64,000 bases of DNA from positions 62,001 through 126,000 of the forward strand of contig NZ_CP102664.1 in NCBI RefSeq assembly GCF_026427355.1. Reading direction: 5' to 3'. The notes under the pieces were generated by a model that did not search any database, had not been told where the DNA came from, and saw only the letters and a list, made by a program, of their open reading frames with translations. Origin of the DNA: Sphingobium sp. JS3065 (GTDB taxonomy: Bacteria; Pseudomonadota; Alphaproteobacteria; Sphingomonadales; Sphingomonadaceae). The stretch's first letter is position 1. Each line of letters begins with the position of its first letter. The translations under genes were made by a program, and so were the position numbers. This document shows, piece after piece, positions 56,657 to 64,000 of this stretch.

Positions 56657-57724
56657 ATGACTGTGCACGACCCCCTTATCGCAGCCGCGTCGCGGACGAA
56701 AAGCGCGATCCCCGACGATGCGGCGATGCTGCGCGCGGCGGCGGACCTGACCCGCGAACTGTCGACGGCCCGGCCTTCCATCTATTGGCCCGACATGCTG
56801 GCGTCGGCCTTCATCGGCTATGCGGCGCTGGCCGGGGCGATCCTGACCGGCAACGGCATGCTCATGCCGGCATTGGGCCTGGTGGCCATGCTCGCCTTCT
56901 ATCGCGCGTCGAGCTTCATCCATGAACTGACCCATATCCGTAAGGACGCCCTGCCCGGCTTCCGCGTCGGCTGGAACCTGCTCGTCGGCATCCCGCTGCT
57001 GATCCCCAGCTTCCTGTATGAGGAAGTGCATACCCAGCACCACGCCCGCACCCGCTACGGCACGGCGAACGACCCGGAATATCTGCCGCTCGCGCTGATG
57101 AAGCCCTGGTCGCTGCCCTTGTTCATCCTGGTGGCGTCGCTGGCGCCCGTCGGCCTCATCCTGCGCTTCGGCCTGCTGACGCCGCTCAGCCTGATCGTCC
57201 CGCCGCTGCGCCGGAAAGTGGTGGCGGAATTTTCCGCGCTTTCCATCAACCCCGCCTATCGCCGCCGCGCACCGGAGGGGGCGTTCGCCCGGCAATGGGC
57301 CTGGCAGGAAGCGGGTGCGAGCCTCTTTGCGCTGGCGCTGGTCGGCAGCGTCCTGGCCTTCGGCTGGAAGCCGCTGCTCACCTATATGGCCGTGCATTCG
57401 GGCATGACCGTCATCAACCAGTTGCGCACGCTGGTCGCGCATCTCTGGGAAAATGAGGGCGACGCGATGACCGTCACCGCGCAATATCTGGATTCTGTGA
57501 ATGTCCCGCCGCCGTCGCCCTTCGCCGCGATCTGGGCGCCGGTGGGGCTGCGCTATCACGCGCTGCATCACCTGTTGCCCAGCGTGCCCTATCATGCGCT
57601 GGGTGAGGCGCACCGTCGTCTGGTGGCTACGCTGACCAGCGATTCACCCTATCATCGGGGCAATTATCCCGGCATGTGGCCGCTGGTCGGCAAGATCGCC
57701 CGTTCGACCATGGTGAAGCGCTAG
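56657..57724 (+). CDS. Fatty acid desaturase-family membrane enzyme
   Basis: A 355-residue non-heme diiron membrane enzyme. Three His boxes are visible: HELTH (89-93), HTQHH (125-129) and YHALHHLLP near the C-terminus, between hydrophobic segments. Such enzymes desaturate or hydroxylate acyl chains or sterol/carotenoid rings. I set the start at 56657 (MTVHDPLIAA) with AGGAAC upstream; an earlier ATG is part of the divergent promoter region. The exact substrate is unknown. Confidence 0.9.
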   Translation: MTVHDPLIAAASRTKSAIPDDAAMLRAAADLTRELSTARPSIYWPDMLASAFIGYAALAGAILTGNGMLMPALGLVAMLAFYRASSFIHELTHIRKDALPGFRVGWNLLVGIPLLIPSFLYEEVHTQHHARTRYGTANDPEYLPLALMKPWSLPLFILVASLAPVGLILRFGLLTPLSLIVPPLRRKVVAEFSALSINPAYRRRAPEGAFARQWAWQEAGASLFALALVGSVLAFGWKPLLTYMAVHSGMTVINQLRTLVAHLWENEGDAMTVTAQYLDSVNVPPPSPFAAIWAPVGLRYHALHHLLPSVPYHALGEAHRRLVATLTSDSPYHRGNYPGMWPLVGKIARSTMVKR

Positions 57725-57727
57725 GGT

Positions 57728-58831
57728 TTATTCCTCCGTCCGGAACAACACCGTCTCGCCCACCAGCAGGAACAGCAGAAACGGCGCCCATGCCGCCAGA
57801 AACGGCGGATAAGCCCCCAGATTCCCCATGGCGAGCGAGAAATTGTCCGCCACGAAATAGGCGAAGCCCAGCGCCATCCCCAACACGGCGCGCACGAACA
57901 ACTGCCCGGACCGCGCCAGCCCGAACGCCGCCACCGAACCCAGGATCGGCATCAGCAGCGCCGACAATGGCCCGGACAGCTTGTGCCACAGGCTTCCCTC
58001 CAACTCGGCCGTAGGCCGCCCCGCATCGTGCAGGTCGCCAATCGCCGCCTGCAACTGGCTGAAGGTCAGCGCATCGGGATCGACCCTTGCCAGGGTGAAC
58101 TGATCGGGCCGGATGTCACGCCCGAAGCGCACGGTGCCGATCCGCCGCTCCGTGCCCCGCGCCACGTCGAACTGCCGTGCGTCCTCCAGCACCCAGCTTC
58201 TGGCGGCGGGGTCATAATGCCCCCTGGGCGCCTGGACGATGGTGGTCAGCATATTGTTGACGCGGTTGAATATCTCCACCTTGCGCAGTTGCACCGCCGT
58301 GCCCCGCCCGGCGACGATGGCCGCCGTCACCAGATTATTGCCGTCGCGCACCCAGGGGCTGGCCTTGATGCCGGTTTCCGGGGGCAGGGGGCCATAATCC
58401 ACCGCCTGCCAGGCGGAAAGCCGCGCCGTAGACCGCGCCACGATCCGCTCGTTGAAGGCATAGCTGATCAGCGCGACGCCCAGCGCCGCCGCCAGCAGCG
58501 GCGCCAATATCTGGTGCGCCGACAGCCCCGCCGCCTTCATCGAGATGATCTCGCTGTTCTGGTTCAGGCTGGCGAGCATGATCAGCGTGCCGAGCAGCAC
58601 TGAAAAGGGCAGGAACCGCGCCACGATCTGCGGCGCGCGCAAAGCCACATAATGCCATAATTGGGCGTCACCATTGCCCGCATAGGCAAGGATATCGCCG
58701 GATTCGCCCAGCAGGTCCAACGTCTGGAGCACAGCGACCAGCATCGCCAGCACCGCGAAGGTCCGGGTCAGGAACAGCCGCGCCATATACCAACTGATCT
58801 GGCGCGACGGGAAGAAATTGAACTGATGCAT
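57728..58831 (-). CDS. lptG: LPS export permease LptG
   Basis: A 367-residue inner-membrane permease that pairs with LptF in LptB2FG to extract lipopolysaccharide toward the LptC/A bridge. It has six helices and a periplasmic jellyroll (about 110-260). ISMKAAGLSAHQILAPLLAA is the family coupling segment and ALGMALGFAYFVADNFSLAM the C-terminal helix. The ATG at 58831 follows the lptF stop by 3 bases, so the two are cotranscribed. It converges with the desaturase gene (3-base gap). Confidence 0.95.
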   Translation of the reverse strand: MHQFNFFPSRQISWYMARLFLTRTFAVLAMLVAVLQTLDLLGESGDILAYAGNGDAQLWHYVALRAPQIVARFLPFSVLLGTLIMLASLNQNSEIISMKAAGLSAHQILAPLLAAALGVALISYAFNERIVARSTARLSAWQAVDYGPLPPETGIKASPWVRDGNNLVTAAIVAGRGTAVQLRKVEIFNRVNNMLTTIVQAPRGHYDPAARSWVLEDARQFDVARGTERRIGTVRFGRDIRPDQFTLARVDPDALTFSQLQAAIGDLHDAGRPTAELEGSLWHKLSGPLSALLMPILGSVAAFGLARSGQLFVRAVLGMALGFAYFVADNFSLAMGNLGAYPPFLAAWAPFLLFLLVGETVLFRTEE

Positions 58832-58834
58832 GGG

Positions 58835-60055
58835 TCAGGCGGCTCCTTCCGCCATGGTTTTCGCCTTTGGTCGCCGCCGGACCAGGCCCAGCAGGCGGAA
58901 AACCTGCTTGATGATCTTGGCGAAGGCATATTCCAGCGCGGCGATCGGCTGGCCGCCGGGCCGGCGCGCGATCACATGGTACATCCACAGGATCAGCCCC
59001 GCGAACAGCAGGAACGGCCCCCACAAAGCGATGATCGGGTCGATCTTGCCCAATGATCCCACGCCCTGCCCATATTCGTTGACCTTGTGATAGGTCACGA
59101 TGAATATGATGGAGAGGAACACGCCGAGCGCCGACGTCGACCGCTTGGGCGGAATGGCGAAGGCCAGCGCCGCCAGCGGCAACAGCAGCATCATCGCCAC
59201 CTCCACCATGCGGAAATGGAAATTGGCGCGAATCTCGTTGCGCAGCTTGTCGGGCGTGCCCGGATCATGGCCGATCACGACCAGTTCGGGGATGGTTTTT
59301 TCCCGGTCGACGTCGCGGCCGCGGAATTTCTCGATCTGCGGCAGGTCGATCGGCAGGTCGTGGCTGGAAAAGGACAGGATTCGCGGCGACTGGTATTTGG
59401 GCGCGTCGTTCACCAGCACGCCGTCGCGCAGGCGGAAGATGATGGTGTCGGGGTCGTCGGTCGCCAGGAATTCGCCCTGTGCCGCCGTCACCGCCACGGT
59501 CTGGCCGTCCTTGCCCATGGCGCGGACGAAAATCCCTTGCAGATTGCGGCCCTCGTCCAGGCTGCGTTCGATCCGCAGGGTCATGCGCTTGCCCAGATTG
59601 GTGAACTCGCCCACCTTGATCGATGCGCCCAGTGCCCCGGAGCGCAGTTCGAAGCGCAGCGCCTCATAGGCATGGCGGGACAAGGGCTGGACGAAGCCGA
59701 CAATGCCGAAATTCAGCAGCGCCAGCGCGATGGCAAACATATAGGGCACACGCAGCAACCGGCCATAGGAAAGCCCCACCGCGCGCATCACGTCCAGTTC
59801 GGACGACAGGGCAAGCTTTCGAAAAGCCAGCAAAATTCCCAGCATCAGGCCGATGGGAATGCCCAGCGACAGATATTCGGGCATCATGTTCGCCAGCATC
59901 CGCCACACGACGCTGACCGGCCCGCCCTCCGCCGCGACGAAGTCGAACAGGCTCAGCATCTTGTCGAGCACCAGCAGCATGGCAGAGATCACCAGCGTAC
60001 CCAACATGGGCAGGGCGATCAGCCGGGCGAGATATCTGTCGGTGGCTGTCAGCAT
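58835..60055 (-). CDS. lptF: LPS export permease LptF
   Basis: A 406-residue permease paralogous to LptG. Start chosen at ATG 60055 (MLTATDRYLARLIALPMLGT), close to the family start; ATGs at 60076 and 60106 are upstream options. The six-helix core with YLSLGIPIGLMLGILLAFRK and SSELDVMRAVGLSYGRLLRV (coupling helix) and a periplasmic jellyroll (about 105-255) fit LptF. It is upstream of lptG in the same operon. Confidence 0.95.
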   Translation of the reverse strand: MLTATDRYLARLIALPMLGTLVISAMLLVLDKMLSLFDFVAAEGGPVSVVWRMLANMMPEYLSLGIPIGLMLGILLAFRKLALSSELDVMRAVGLSYGRLLRVPYMFAIALALLNFGIVGFVQPLSRHAYEALRFELRSGALGASIKVGEFTNLGKRMTLRIERSLDEGRNLQGIFVRAMGKDGQTVAVTAAQGEFLATDDPDTIIFRLRDGVLVNDAPKYQSPRILSFSSHDLPIDLPQIEKFRGRDVDREKTIPELVVIGHDPGTPDKLRNEIRANFHFRMVEVAMMLLLPLAALAFAIPPKRSTSALGVFLSIIFIVTYHKVNEYGQGVGSLGKIDPIIALWGPFLLFAGLILWMYHVIARRPGGQPIAALEYAFAKIIKQVFRLLGLVRRRPKAKTMAEGAA

Positions 60056-60185
60056 TTCTCTAAGTGGTCGTCCCATCACCATGATTTGGCCGCAAACCCC
60101 CCCCATATGCGAGTCAGGTCAATTTGCGGGGCGAACAGGGGCTCGCCGTCCTTTTCAACGGGCGGCTATAGCTTCACGGAGTTGG

Positions 60186-60680
60186 ATGGTCATGTTCAAA
60201 GTTGCAATGGGTCTGATGTCGGTGGGGGCCTTGTTCGCCGCTACCCCGGCAATCGCCCATGGAATGGAGATCGGCAACGATCTGGAACGTTGTTCCGCCA
60301 CGGCCAGGGGGCCGGCGGTTCTGGTCGACGTGCGTGGTTTTTCCGCGGCGACCGGCACGGTGCGCGTGCAATCCTATCCCGCGACCAAGGCCGCCTGGCT
60401 CAACAAGGGCGAATGGCTGAACCGCATCGACGTGCCGGTGAAGGCCGCGGGCGGCGAAATGCGCTTCTGCGTGCCGGTGCCGCAGCCGGGCAAATATGGC
60501 ATCGCCGTGCGCCACGACCGCGACGGCAACGGCAAGACCGACATTTCCCGCGACGGCGGCGGCTTTTCCAACAATCCGTCGATCAGCATCTTCAACCTGG
60601 GCAAGCCGGGGGTCGAAAAGGCGGCCTTCTATGCGGGTCCGGGCGTGACGAAAATCACCATCAACCTCAGATATATGTGA
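60186..60680 (+). CDS. DUF2141 periplasmic protein
   Basis: A 164-residue exported protein. A signal (MVMFKVAMGLMSVGALFAAT) is followed by the DUF2141 immunoglobulin-like pattern: PAVLVDVRGFSAATGTVRVQ, MRFCVPVPQPGKYGIAVRHD and RDGNGKTDISRDGGGFSNN. The family is Ca2+/beta-sandwich-like and uncharacterised. ATG at 60186 or 60192. It lies 9 bases upstream of a DAGK-family kinase on the same strand, suggesting one operon. Confidence 0.88.
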   Translation: MVMFKVAMGLMSVGALFAATPAIAHGMEIGNDLERCSATARGPAVLVDVRGFSAATGTVRVQSYPATKAAWLNKGEWLNRIDVPVKAAGGEMRFCVPVPQPGKYGIAVRHDRDGNGKTDISRDGGGFSNNPSISIFNLGKPGVEKAAFYAGPGVTKITINLRYM

Positions 60681-60689
60681 TCCCCGATC

Positions 60690-61658
60690 ATGGTTCGCGT
60701 CGCCCTTTTGTCCAATCCCAAATCCACGGGCAACCGGCAGACGCTTCCGCGCGTGCGCAGCTATTGCGCCAGCAATCCCGACATCTTCCATTATGAGGTG
60801 GAACATGTCGACCAGATCGGCCGTGCGCTCCAGACCATCGCCCATGTCGATCCCGTCGTCATCGTCATCAACGGCGGCGACGGCACGGTGCAGGCGGCGC
60901 TGACGGAACTCTACCAGGGCGAACATTTCAAGGGCCGGGTGCCGCCGATCGCGGTGCTGCCCAATGGCAAGACCAACCTGATCGCGCTGGACCTGGGCAT
61001 CCACGGCGATCCGATCAAGGCGCTGGAACGGATCGTCCAGATCGCCAAGGCGGGCGTCGACGATCATGTCGTCGCGCGCGAACTGATCGCGCTGTCGGAC
61101 GGGCGGGCGGAAAGCCGGCCGGTGCTGGGCATGTTCTTAGGCGGAGCAGGGCTGGCCGATTACATGCTCTATTGCCGCAACCAGATCTATCCGCTGGGCC
61201 TGTCCAACGGCCTCAGCCATTTCCTGACGGCGCTGGCGGTGGTCGTGTCGCTGCTATTTGGCATCCGCGCCCGATTCCTGCCGCAATCGAGCCATCCGGT
61301 GCGCATCTCGCTGATCCGCGACGGGCAATTGGCGGGGCGCTTCGCGGTGCTGATCGTGACGACGCTGGAAAAGCTGTTGCTGGGCGTGCAGCCGGGCGAC
61401 AGCAGGCGCGGCAATATGAAGCTGATGGCCGTCGACCAGAATCTGCCCGCGCTGCTGCGCCTCGTCTGGGCGAGCGTCACCAATCGCGTGGGCAAGGCGC
61501 AGATGCAGGGCATCCATCTGGAACAGGGCGACGTGATCCGCATAGAGGGCGACCGCAGCAGCGTCATCCTGGACGGCGAACTGTTCGAAGCGTCGGAAGG
61601 CAAGCCCATAGTCCTGCGCTCGACCGAACCGGTACCGTTCCTGCGCCTGGCGGCGTAG
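60690..61658 (+). CDS. Diacylglycerol kinase family protein (second)
   Basis: A 322-residue lipid-kinase-like protein. VVIVINGGDGTVQAALTELY is the DAGK catalytic signature, and IAVLPNGKTNLIALDLGI the substrate-proximal loop where most relatives have GT-N; the middle region is hydrophobic (FLTALAVVVSLLFGIRARFL). It shares the operon with the DUF2141 gene. The 54429 kinase is only a distant relative by reading. The substrate is unknown. Confidence 0.86.
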   Translation: MVRVALLSNPKSTGNRQTLPRVRSYCASNPDIFHYEVEHVDQIGRALQTIAHVDPVVIVINGGDGTVQAALTELYQGEHFKGRVPPIAVLPNGKTNLIALDLGIHGDPIKALERIVQIAKAGVDDHVVARELIALSDGRAESRPVLGMFLGGAGLADYMLYCRNQIYPLGLSNGLSHFLTALAVVVSLLFGIRARFLPQSSHPVRISLIRDGQLAGRFAVLIVTTLEKLLLGVQPGDSRRGNMKLMAVDQNLPALLRLVWASVTNRVGKAQMQGIHLEQGDVIRIEGDRSSVILDGELFEASEGKPIVLRSTEPVPFLRLAA

Positions 61659-62105
61659 CTTTTGGCGGTTTGGGGTGGGAAGCGGACGTTCAGTTTTCCG
61701 TTCGCCCTGAGCGAAGTCGAAGGGTCCTGTTGAGCGGAGGCGAAGCATGGAAGCCTCGCTCCGCTCGGCTGAAGGCTTCGACTTGCGGAAGGCAAGTTTA
61801 TCCTGAGCGCCTGCCCTGGCAGGCAGTCGAAGGGCTCAGCCCGAACGGATATCTAATGTCCGCTCTTGTCTATCCTCCAACCAAATAGGCAGCCCAACGG
61901 CAACAGCCTCCCCAAAAACCATCCTATTTCTCGCCAGCCGCGCATTTCAGCCTGTCCTATTTCGCGTCCGCCCTTCTATCCCCCATCCCTCTTTGAAACG
62001 TCCGATCAAAAACCCGCTTCGCATACGCGCGCCCAGGCACGCGCGCGCATATGGTGTGAACTTCGACGCAAAACTGCCATTTTCCGGCCCTTGCCGCGCA
62101 TGGCC
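61659..62105. other. 447-base intergenic region with dispersed repeats
   Basis: The first half (61695-61860) is a mosaic of repeats, including the 28-base string also found at 41691-41718, GCCTGCCCTGGCAGGC and GAGCGGAGGCGAAGC/GCTCCGCTC-type palindromes. The second half (to 62105) has no obvious structure apart from a short CGCGCGC run near 62030-62050. No coding signal is seen. Confidence 0.6.
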
Positions 62106-62954
62106 TCAATGCTTCGGCTTGAGCGCCTCGGCCAGCGACACGGTCGCACTCCCTCGCCGGGCAGGCCCAGCCTGACTGGGATCGGCCTTCCACCCGCTCA
62201 GATACAGGATCGCCATCTGCTCGGCGGTCTTGCCATCGGGATCGGCGGCGGCGGCGAAGTGCCCGGCCGCTCCGGCCAGCGCCTCCCGCCGCAGCGCAGG
62301 CGCCCGCGAAACCAGCACATTGCCCGCCCCCATCCCCCGCAAGTCGTGCATCAGCCGCAGCATATCGCCATAGCGCACCGTCAGCACATCCCCATCCGCG
62401 ACCGGCATGGTGAAGCCCGCCCGCGCCAGCAGGTCGCCCGCAGACCGCACATCGACCTGCGGATGGATATGCTGTCCCGCCCGGTCGCCTTCGCCCGCCA
62501 TCAACGCCGCCCGCAGCCGGGGCAGCGAACCCGCTCCGGTGAAGGCCGCCAGCATCAGCCCATCGGGCCGCAACACCCGCCGCATCAGGATCAGCGCGCC
62601 CGGCAAGTCGTTGACGCTGTCCAGCGTTCCGCACGCGATCACCAGGTCGAAACTCTCATCGGCAAAGGGCAGGGCGTCCTCATCCGCCTGCACCCCGCCT
62701 TGCGCCTTCGCCGCCGCGAAGCCGGGATCGGCGCAGACCACGCGCTTGCCCATCGCCTCCAGCGCTGCCCTGGCGCTGCCGTCAGGGCAGCCGATGACCA
62801 GCACGTCCGCAAAATCCCGCTGCACGTCGCCCAGCCGGTCGAGCAACTCATCCAGCATCGCCCGATACAGAAAATCATGCCCGGCAAAGCGCGCCATCAT
62901 CCGGTCGCGTCTTTTGGCGCGCAGGGCGCGGTCGAAGATGTCGGCGTGGGTCAT
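62106..62954 (-). CDS. SAM-dependent methyltransferase (NDUFAF5/C20orf7-like)
   Basis: A 282-residue class I methyltransferase. Motif I is VLVIGCPDGSARAAL, with PFADESFDLVIACGTLDSVN as the post-I segment and the MRRVLRPDGLMLAAFTGAGS strand. The N-terminal DIFDRALRAKRRDRMMARFA and the C-terminal half resemble the NDUFAF5/C20orf7 family (complex I assembly) and BioC. The start is the ATG at 62954 (MTHADIFD). It is divergent from comF, a pairing also seen in other alphaproteobacteria. Confidence 0.88.
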   Translation of the reverse strand: MTHADIFDRALRAKRRDRMMARFAGHDFLYRAMLDELLDRLGDVQRDFADVLVIGCPDGSARAALEAMGKRVVCADPGFAAAKAQGGVQADEDALPFADESFDLVIACGTLDSVNDLPGALILMRRVLRPDGLMLAAFTGAGSLPRLRAALMAGEGDRAGQHIHPQVDVRSAGDLLARAGFTMPVADGDVLTVRYGDMLRLMHDLRGMGAGNVLVSRAPALRREALAGAAGHFAAAADPDGKTAEQMAILYLSGWKADPSQAGPARRGSATVSLAEALKPKH

Positions 62955-62998
62955 GGCGGGCCTTGTGCAACGGCGAAGGAGCGGGAACAAGGGAGATG

Positions 62999-63736
62999 AT
63001 GTCCCTTTCCCCGCTTCTCAAGACAGCGCTGCGCCCCCTGGTCGACTATGCCCTGCCGCCGCGCTGCCCCGGCTGCGGCGCGATCGTGGATGCCGACGAC
63101 GCCTTTTGCCTGAGCTGCTGGGGCGGAATGCGGTTCCTCGGCGCGCCCTGCTGCGCCCGCTGCGGCGCACCGTTCGACTATGATCGCGGCGCCGGGGCGG
63201 AATGCGGCGCCTGCCTGGCCGATCCACCCCCCTTCGACAGCGCGCAGGCGGTGCTGGCCTATGGCGATGTCGCCCGCGCCGTGGCGCTGCGCCTCAAATA
63301 TGGCCGCCGCATCGGCCTTGCCCGGCTGATCGCGAAGCAGATGGCGCGGCAGGTTCCGGCGGTGGATGATGCCGTCATCGTGCCGGTGCCGCTGCATCGC
63401 TGGCGGCTCTGGTGGCGCGGCTTCAACCAGTCGGCCCTGATCGCCCGCCATCTGGCGCGGCTGACGGGCTTGCCGGTCGACAATCACGCCCTGCTGCGCA
63501 CTCGCCGGACCCAGCCCTTGCGCGGCATGACCCCGAAATTGCGGGCCAGGGCGGTGCGCGGCGCCTTTGCCCTGACGCCGGATCATGGGCTGAAGGGGCG
63601 CGCCGTGCTGCTGATAGACGATGTGCACACCAGCGGCGCGACGGCGGCGGCCTGCGCCCGGACGCTGAAACGCGGCGGCGCGGCAAGCGTTCATCTGCTG
63701 TGCTGGGCGCGGGTTCTGCCGGACGGGATCGATTGA
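62999..63736 (+). CDS. comF: ComF family phosphoribosyltransferase
   Basis: A 245-residue amidophosphoribosyltransferase-like protein. The N-terminus carries a zinc finger (CPGCG, CLSC, CARCG, CGAC) and the C-terminus has the PRPP motif VLLIDDVHTSGATAAACA. ComF proteins are implicated in DNA uptake and a ribosome-linked role; function here is not established. ATG at 62996 or 62999 with AGGGAG upstream. Divergent from the methyltransferase. Confidence 0.94.
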   Translation: MSLSPLLKTALRPLVDYALPPRCPGCGAIVDADDAFCLSCWGGMRFLGAPCCARCGAPFDYDRGAGAECGACLADPPPFDSAQAVLAYGDVARAVALRLKYGRRIGLARLIAKQMARQVPAVDDAVIVPVPLHRWRLWWRGFNQSALIARHLARLTGLPVDNHALLRTRRTQPLRGMTPKLRARAVRGAFALTPDHGLKGRAVLLIDDVHTSGATAAACARTLKRGGAASVHLLCWARVLPDGID

Positions 63737-63780
63737 CAAATAGCCGCCGAACCACAATTTCGACGATCGAGGAGTAAAAT

Positions 63781-64000
63781 ATGGCGAAGGTCGAAATCTA
63801 TACCAAGGCCTGGTGCGGCTATTGCGCCCGGGCGAAGGCGCTGCTGAACGACAAGGGCGTGGCGTTCGAGGAATATGACATCACCATGGGCGGGCCGAAG
63901 CGTCAGGAAATGCTGGACCGTGCCCATGGCGGGACGACGGTGCCGCAAATCTTCATCGACGGCCAGCATGTCGGCGGCAGCGACGACCTGGCGGCGCTCG
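63781..64000 (+). CDS. grxC: Glutaredoxin 3 (Grx), 5' part
   Basis: The first 73 codons are present; the gene runs off the right edge. MAKVEIYTKAWCGYCARAKA has a CGYC active site in place of the usual CPYC, followed by TVPQIFIDGQHVGGSDDL, the GSH-binding loop. It is a cytoplasmic glutathione-dependent disulfide reductase. GAGGAG is placed 6-11 bases upstream. It follows comF by 44 bases. Confidence 0.93.
   Translation, partial: MAKVEIYTKAWCGYCARAKALLNDKGVAFEEYDITMGGPKRQEMLDRAHGGTTVPQIFIDGQHVGGSDDLAAL

Noticed and set aside
61866..62999. Plus-strand frame over the methyltransferase region, rich in Arg/Gln/Pro
   Set aside because: It overlaps the clear class I methyltransferase gene on the other strand and repeats at its start; composition is that of an antisense frame.

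Overview
The window is a stretch of a high-GC (roughly 65 %) alphaproteobacterial chromosome. It is most likely from a sphingomonad (order Sphingomonadales, Sphingobium/Sphingomonas-like). Reasons: a large TonB-dependent receptor; an F-type ATP synthase F1 operon (atpHAGDC) separate from F0; a PhoR-pst-PhoU-PhoB block; a NepR-like small protein; an HprK-related kinase A cassette; and short intergenic inverted repeats of types I associate with sphingomonad genomes (GTCATCCCGGCGAA..., CCCTGAGCGAAGTCGAAGG). No IS element, prophage, CRISPR array, rRNA or tRNA was recognised. Gene density is high and most of the content is core.

Layout. 1-3.2 kb: start of der, then bamB, a YfgM-like protein and panB (minus strand). 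3.4-7.7 kb: TonB-dependent receptor, YezD-like small protein, RBBP9/YdeN-type hydrolase and OsmC-type peroxidase, possibly a sulfur or stress related group. 7.7-11.2 kb: EamA exporter, exported methyltransferase-like protein, solitary CpaF ATPase. 11.4-17.0 kb: F1 ATP synthase operon in the order atpH-atpA-(lysE)-atpG-atpD-atpC, with a LysE exporter gene and two repeat elements inside it. 17.2-25.9 kb: membrane-anchored trypsin-like protease, ada, DUF1570 zincin, DUF1289, priA, DUF2490, fsa and a small monooxygenase-like protein. 26.0-31.5 kb: AT3/SGNH acyltransferase, FadR-type regulator, ctaA, rplM-rpsI. 31.6-38.9 kb: complete phosphate module phoR-pstSCAB-phoU-phoB with a Pho box ahead of pstS. 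39.0-41.6 kb: a tightly coupled four-gene cassette (Tat-exported small protein, PqqD-like protein, HprK-related kinase, NTP_transf_5 nucleotidyltransferase). 41.8-46.9 kb: secreted M20 peptidase, outer-membrane barrel, 3-hydroxybutyrate dehydrogenase/patatin pair, YpfJ-type metallopeptidase. 47.1-53.4 kb: NepR-like protein, glnE-bcp-DUF455, M23 peptidase, erpA, xth. 53.5-64.0 kb: phosphoesterase, two diacylglycerol-kinase-family lipid kinases, GNAT-like acyltransferase, fatty-acid desaturase, lptF-lptG, DUF2141 protein, SAM methyltransferase, comF and the start of a glutaredoxin gene.

How genes work together. PhoR/PhoB sense and transduce phosphate limitation through PstSCAB/PhoU, and the Pho box sits where PhoB would activate pstS. 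The atp genes form the F1 catalytic head. LptF and LptG form the LPS-export permease, and BamB helps insert barrels such as the TonB receptor and the small porin-like protein. The most unusual element is the 39.0-41.6 kb cassette. Its PqqD-like, HprK-like and nucleotidyltransferase proteins resemble tailoring enzymes of peptide-modification systems, but no cyclase, protease or radical-SAM enzyme is present. The adjacent Tat-exported protein with two cysteines is a candidate substrate. Function calls are made by reading motifs and family resemblance only; no database search was run.
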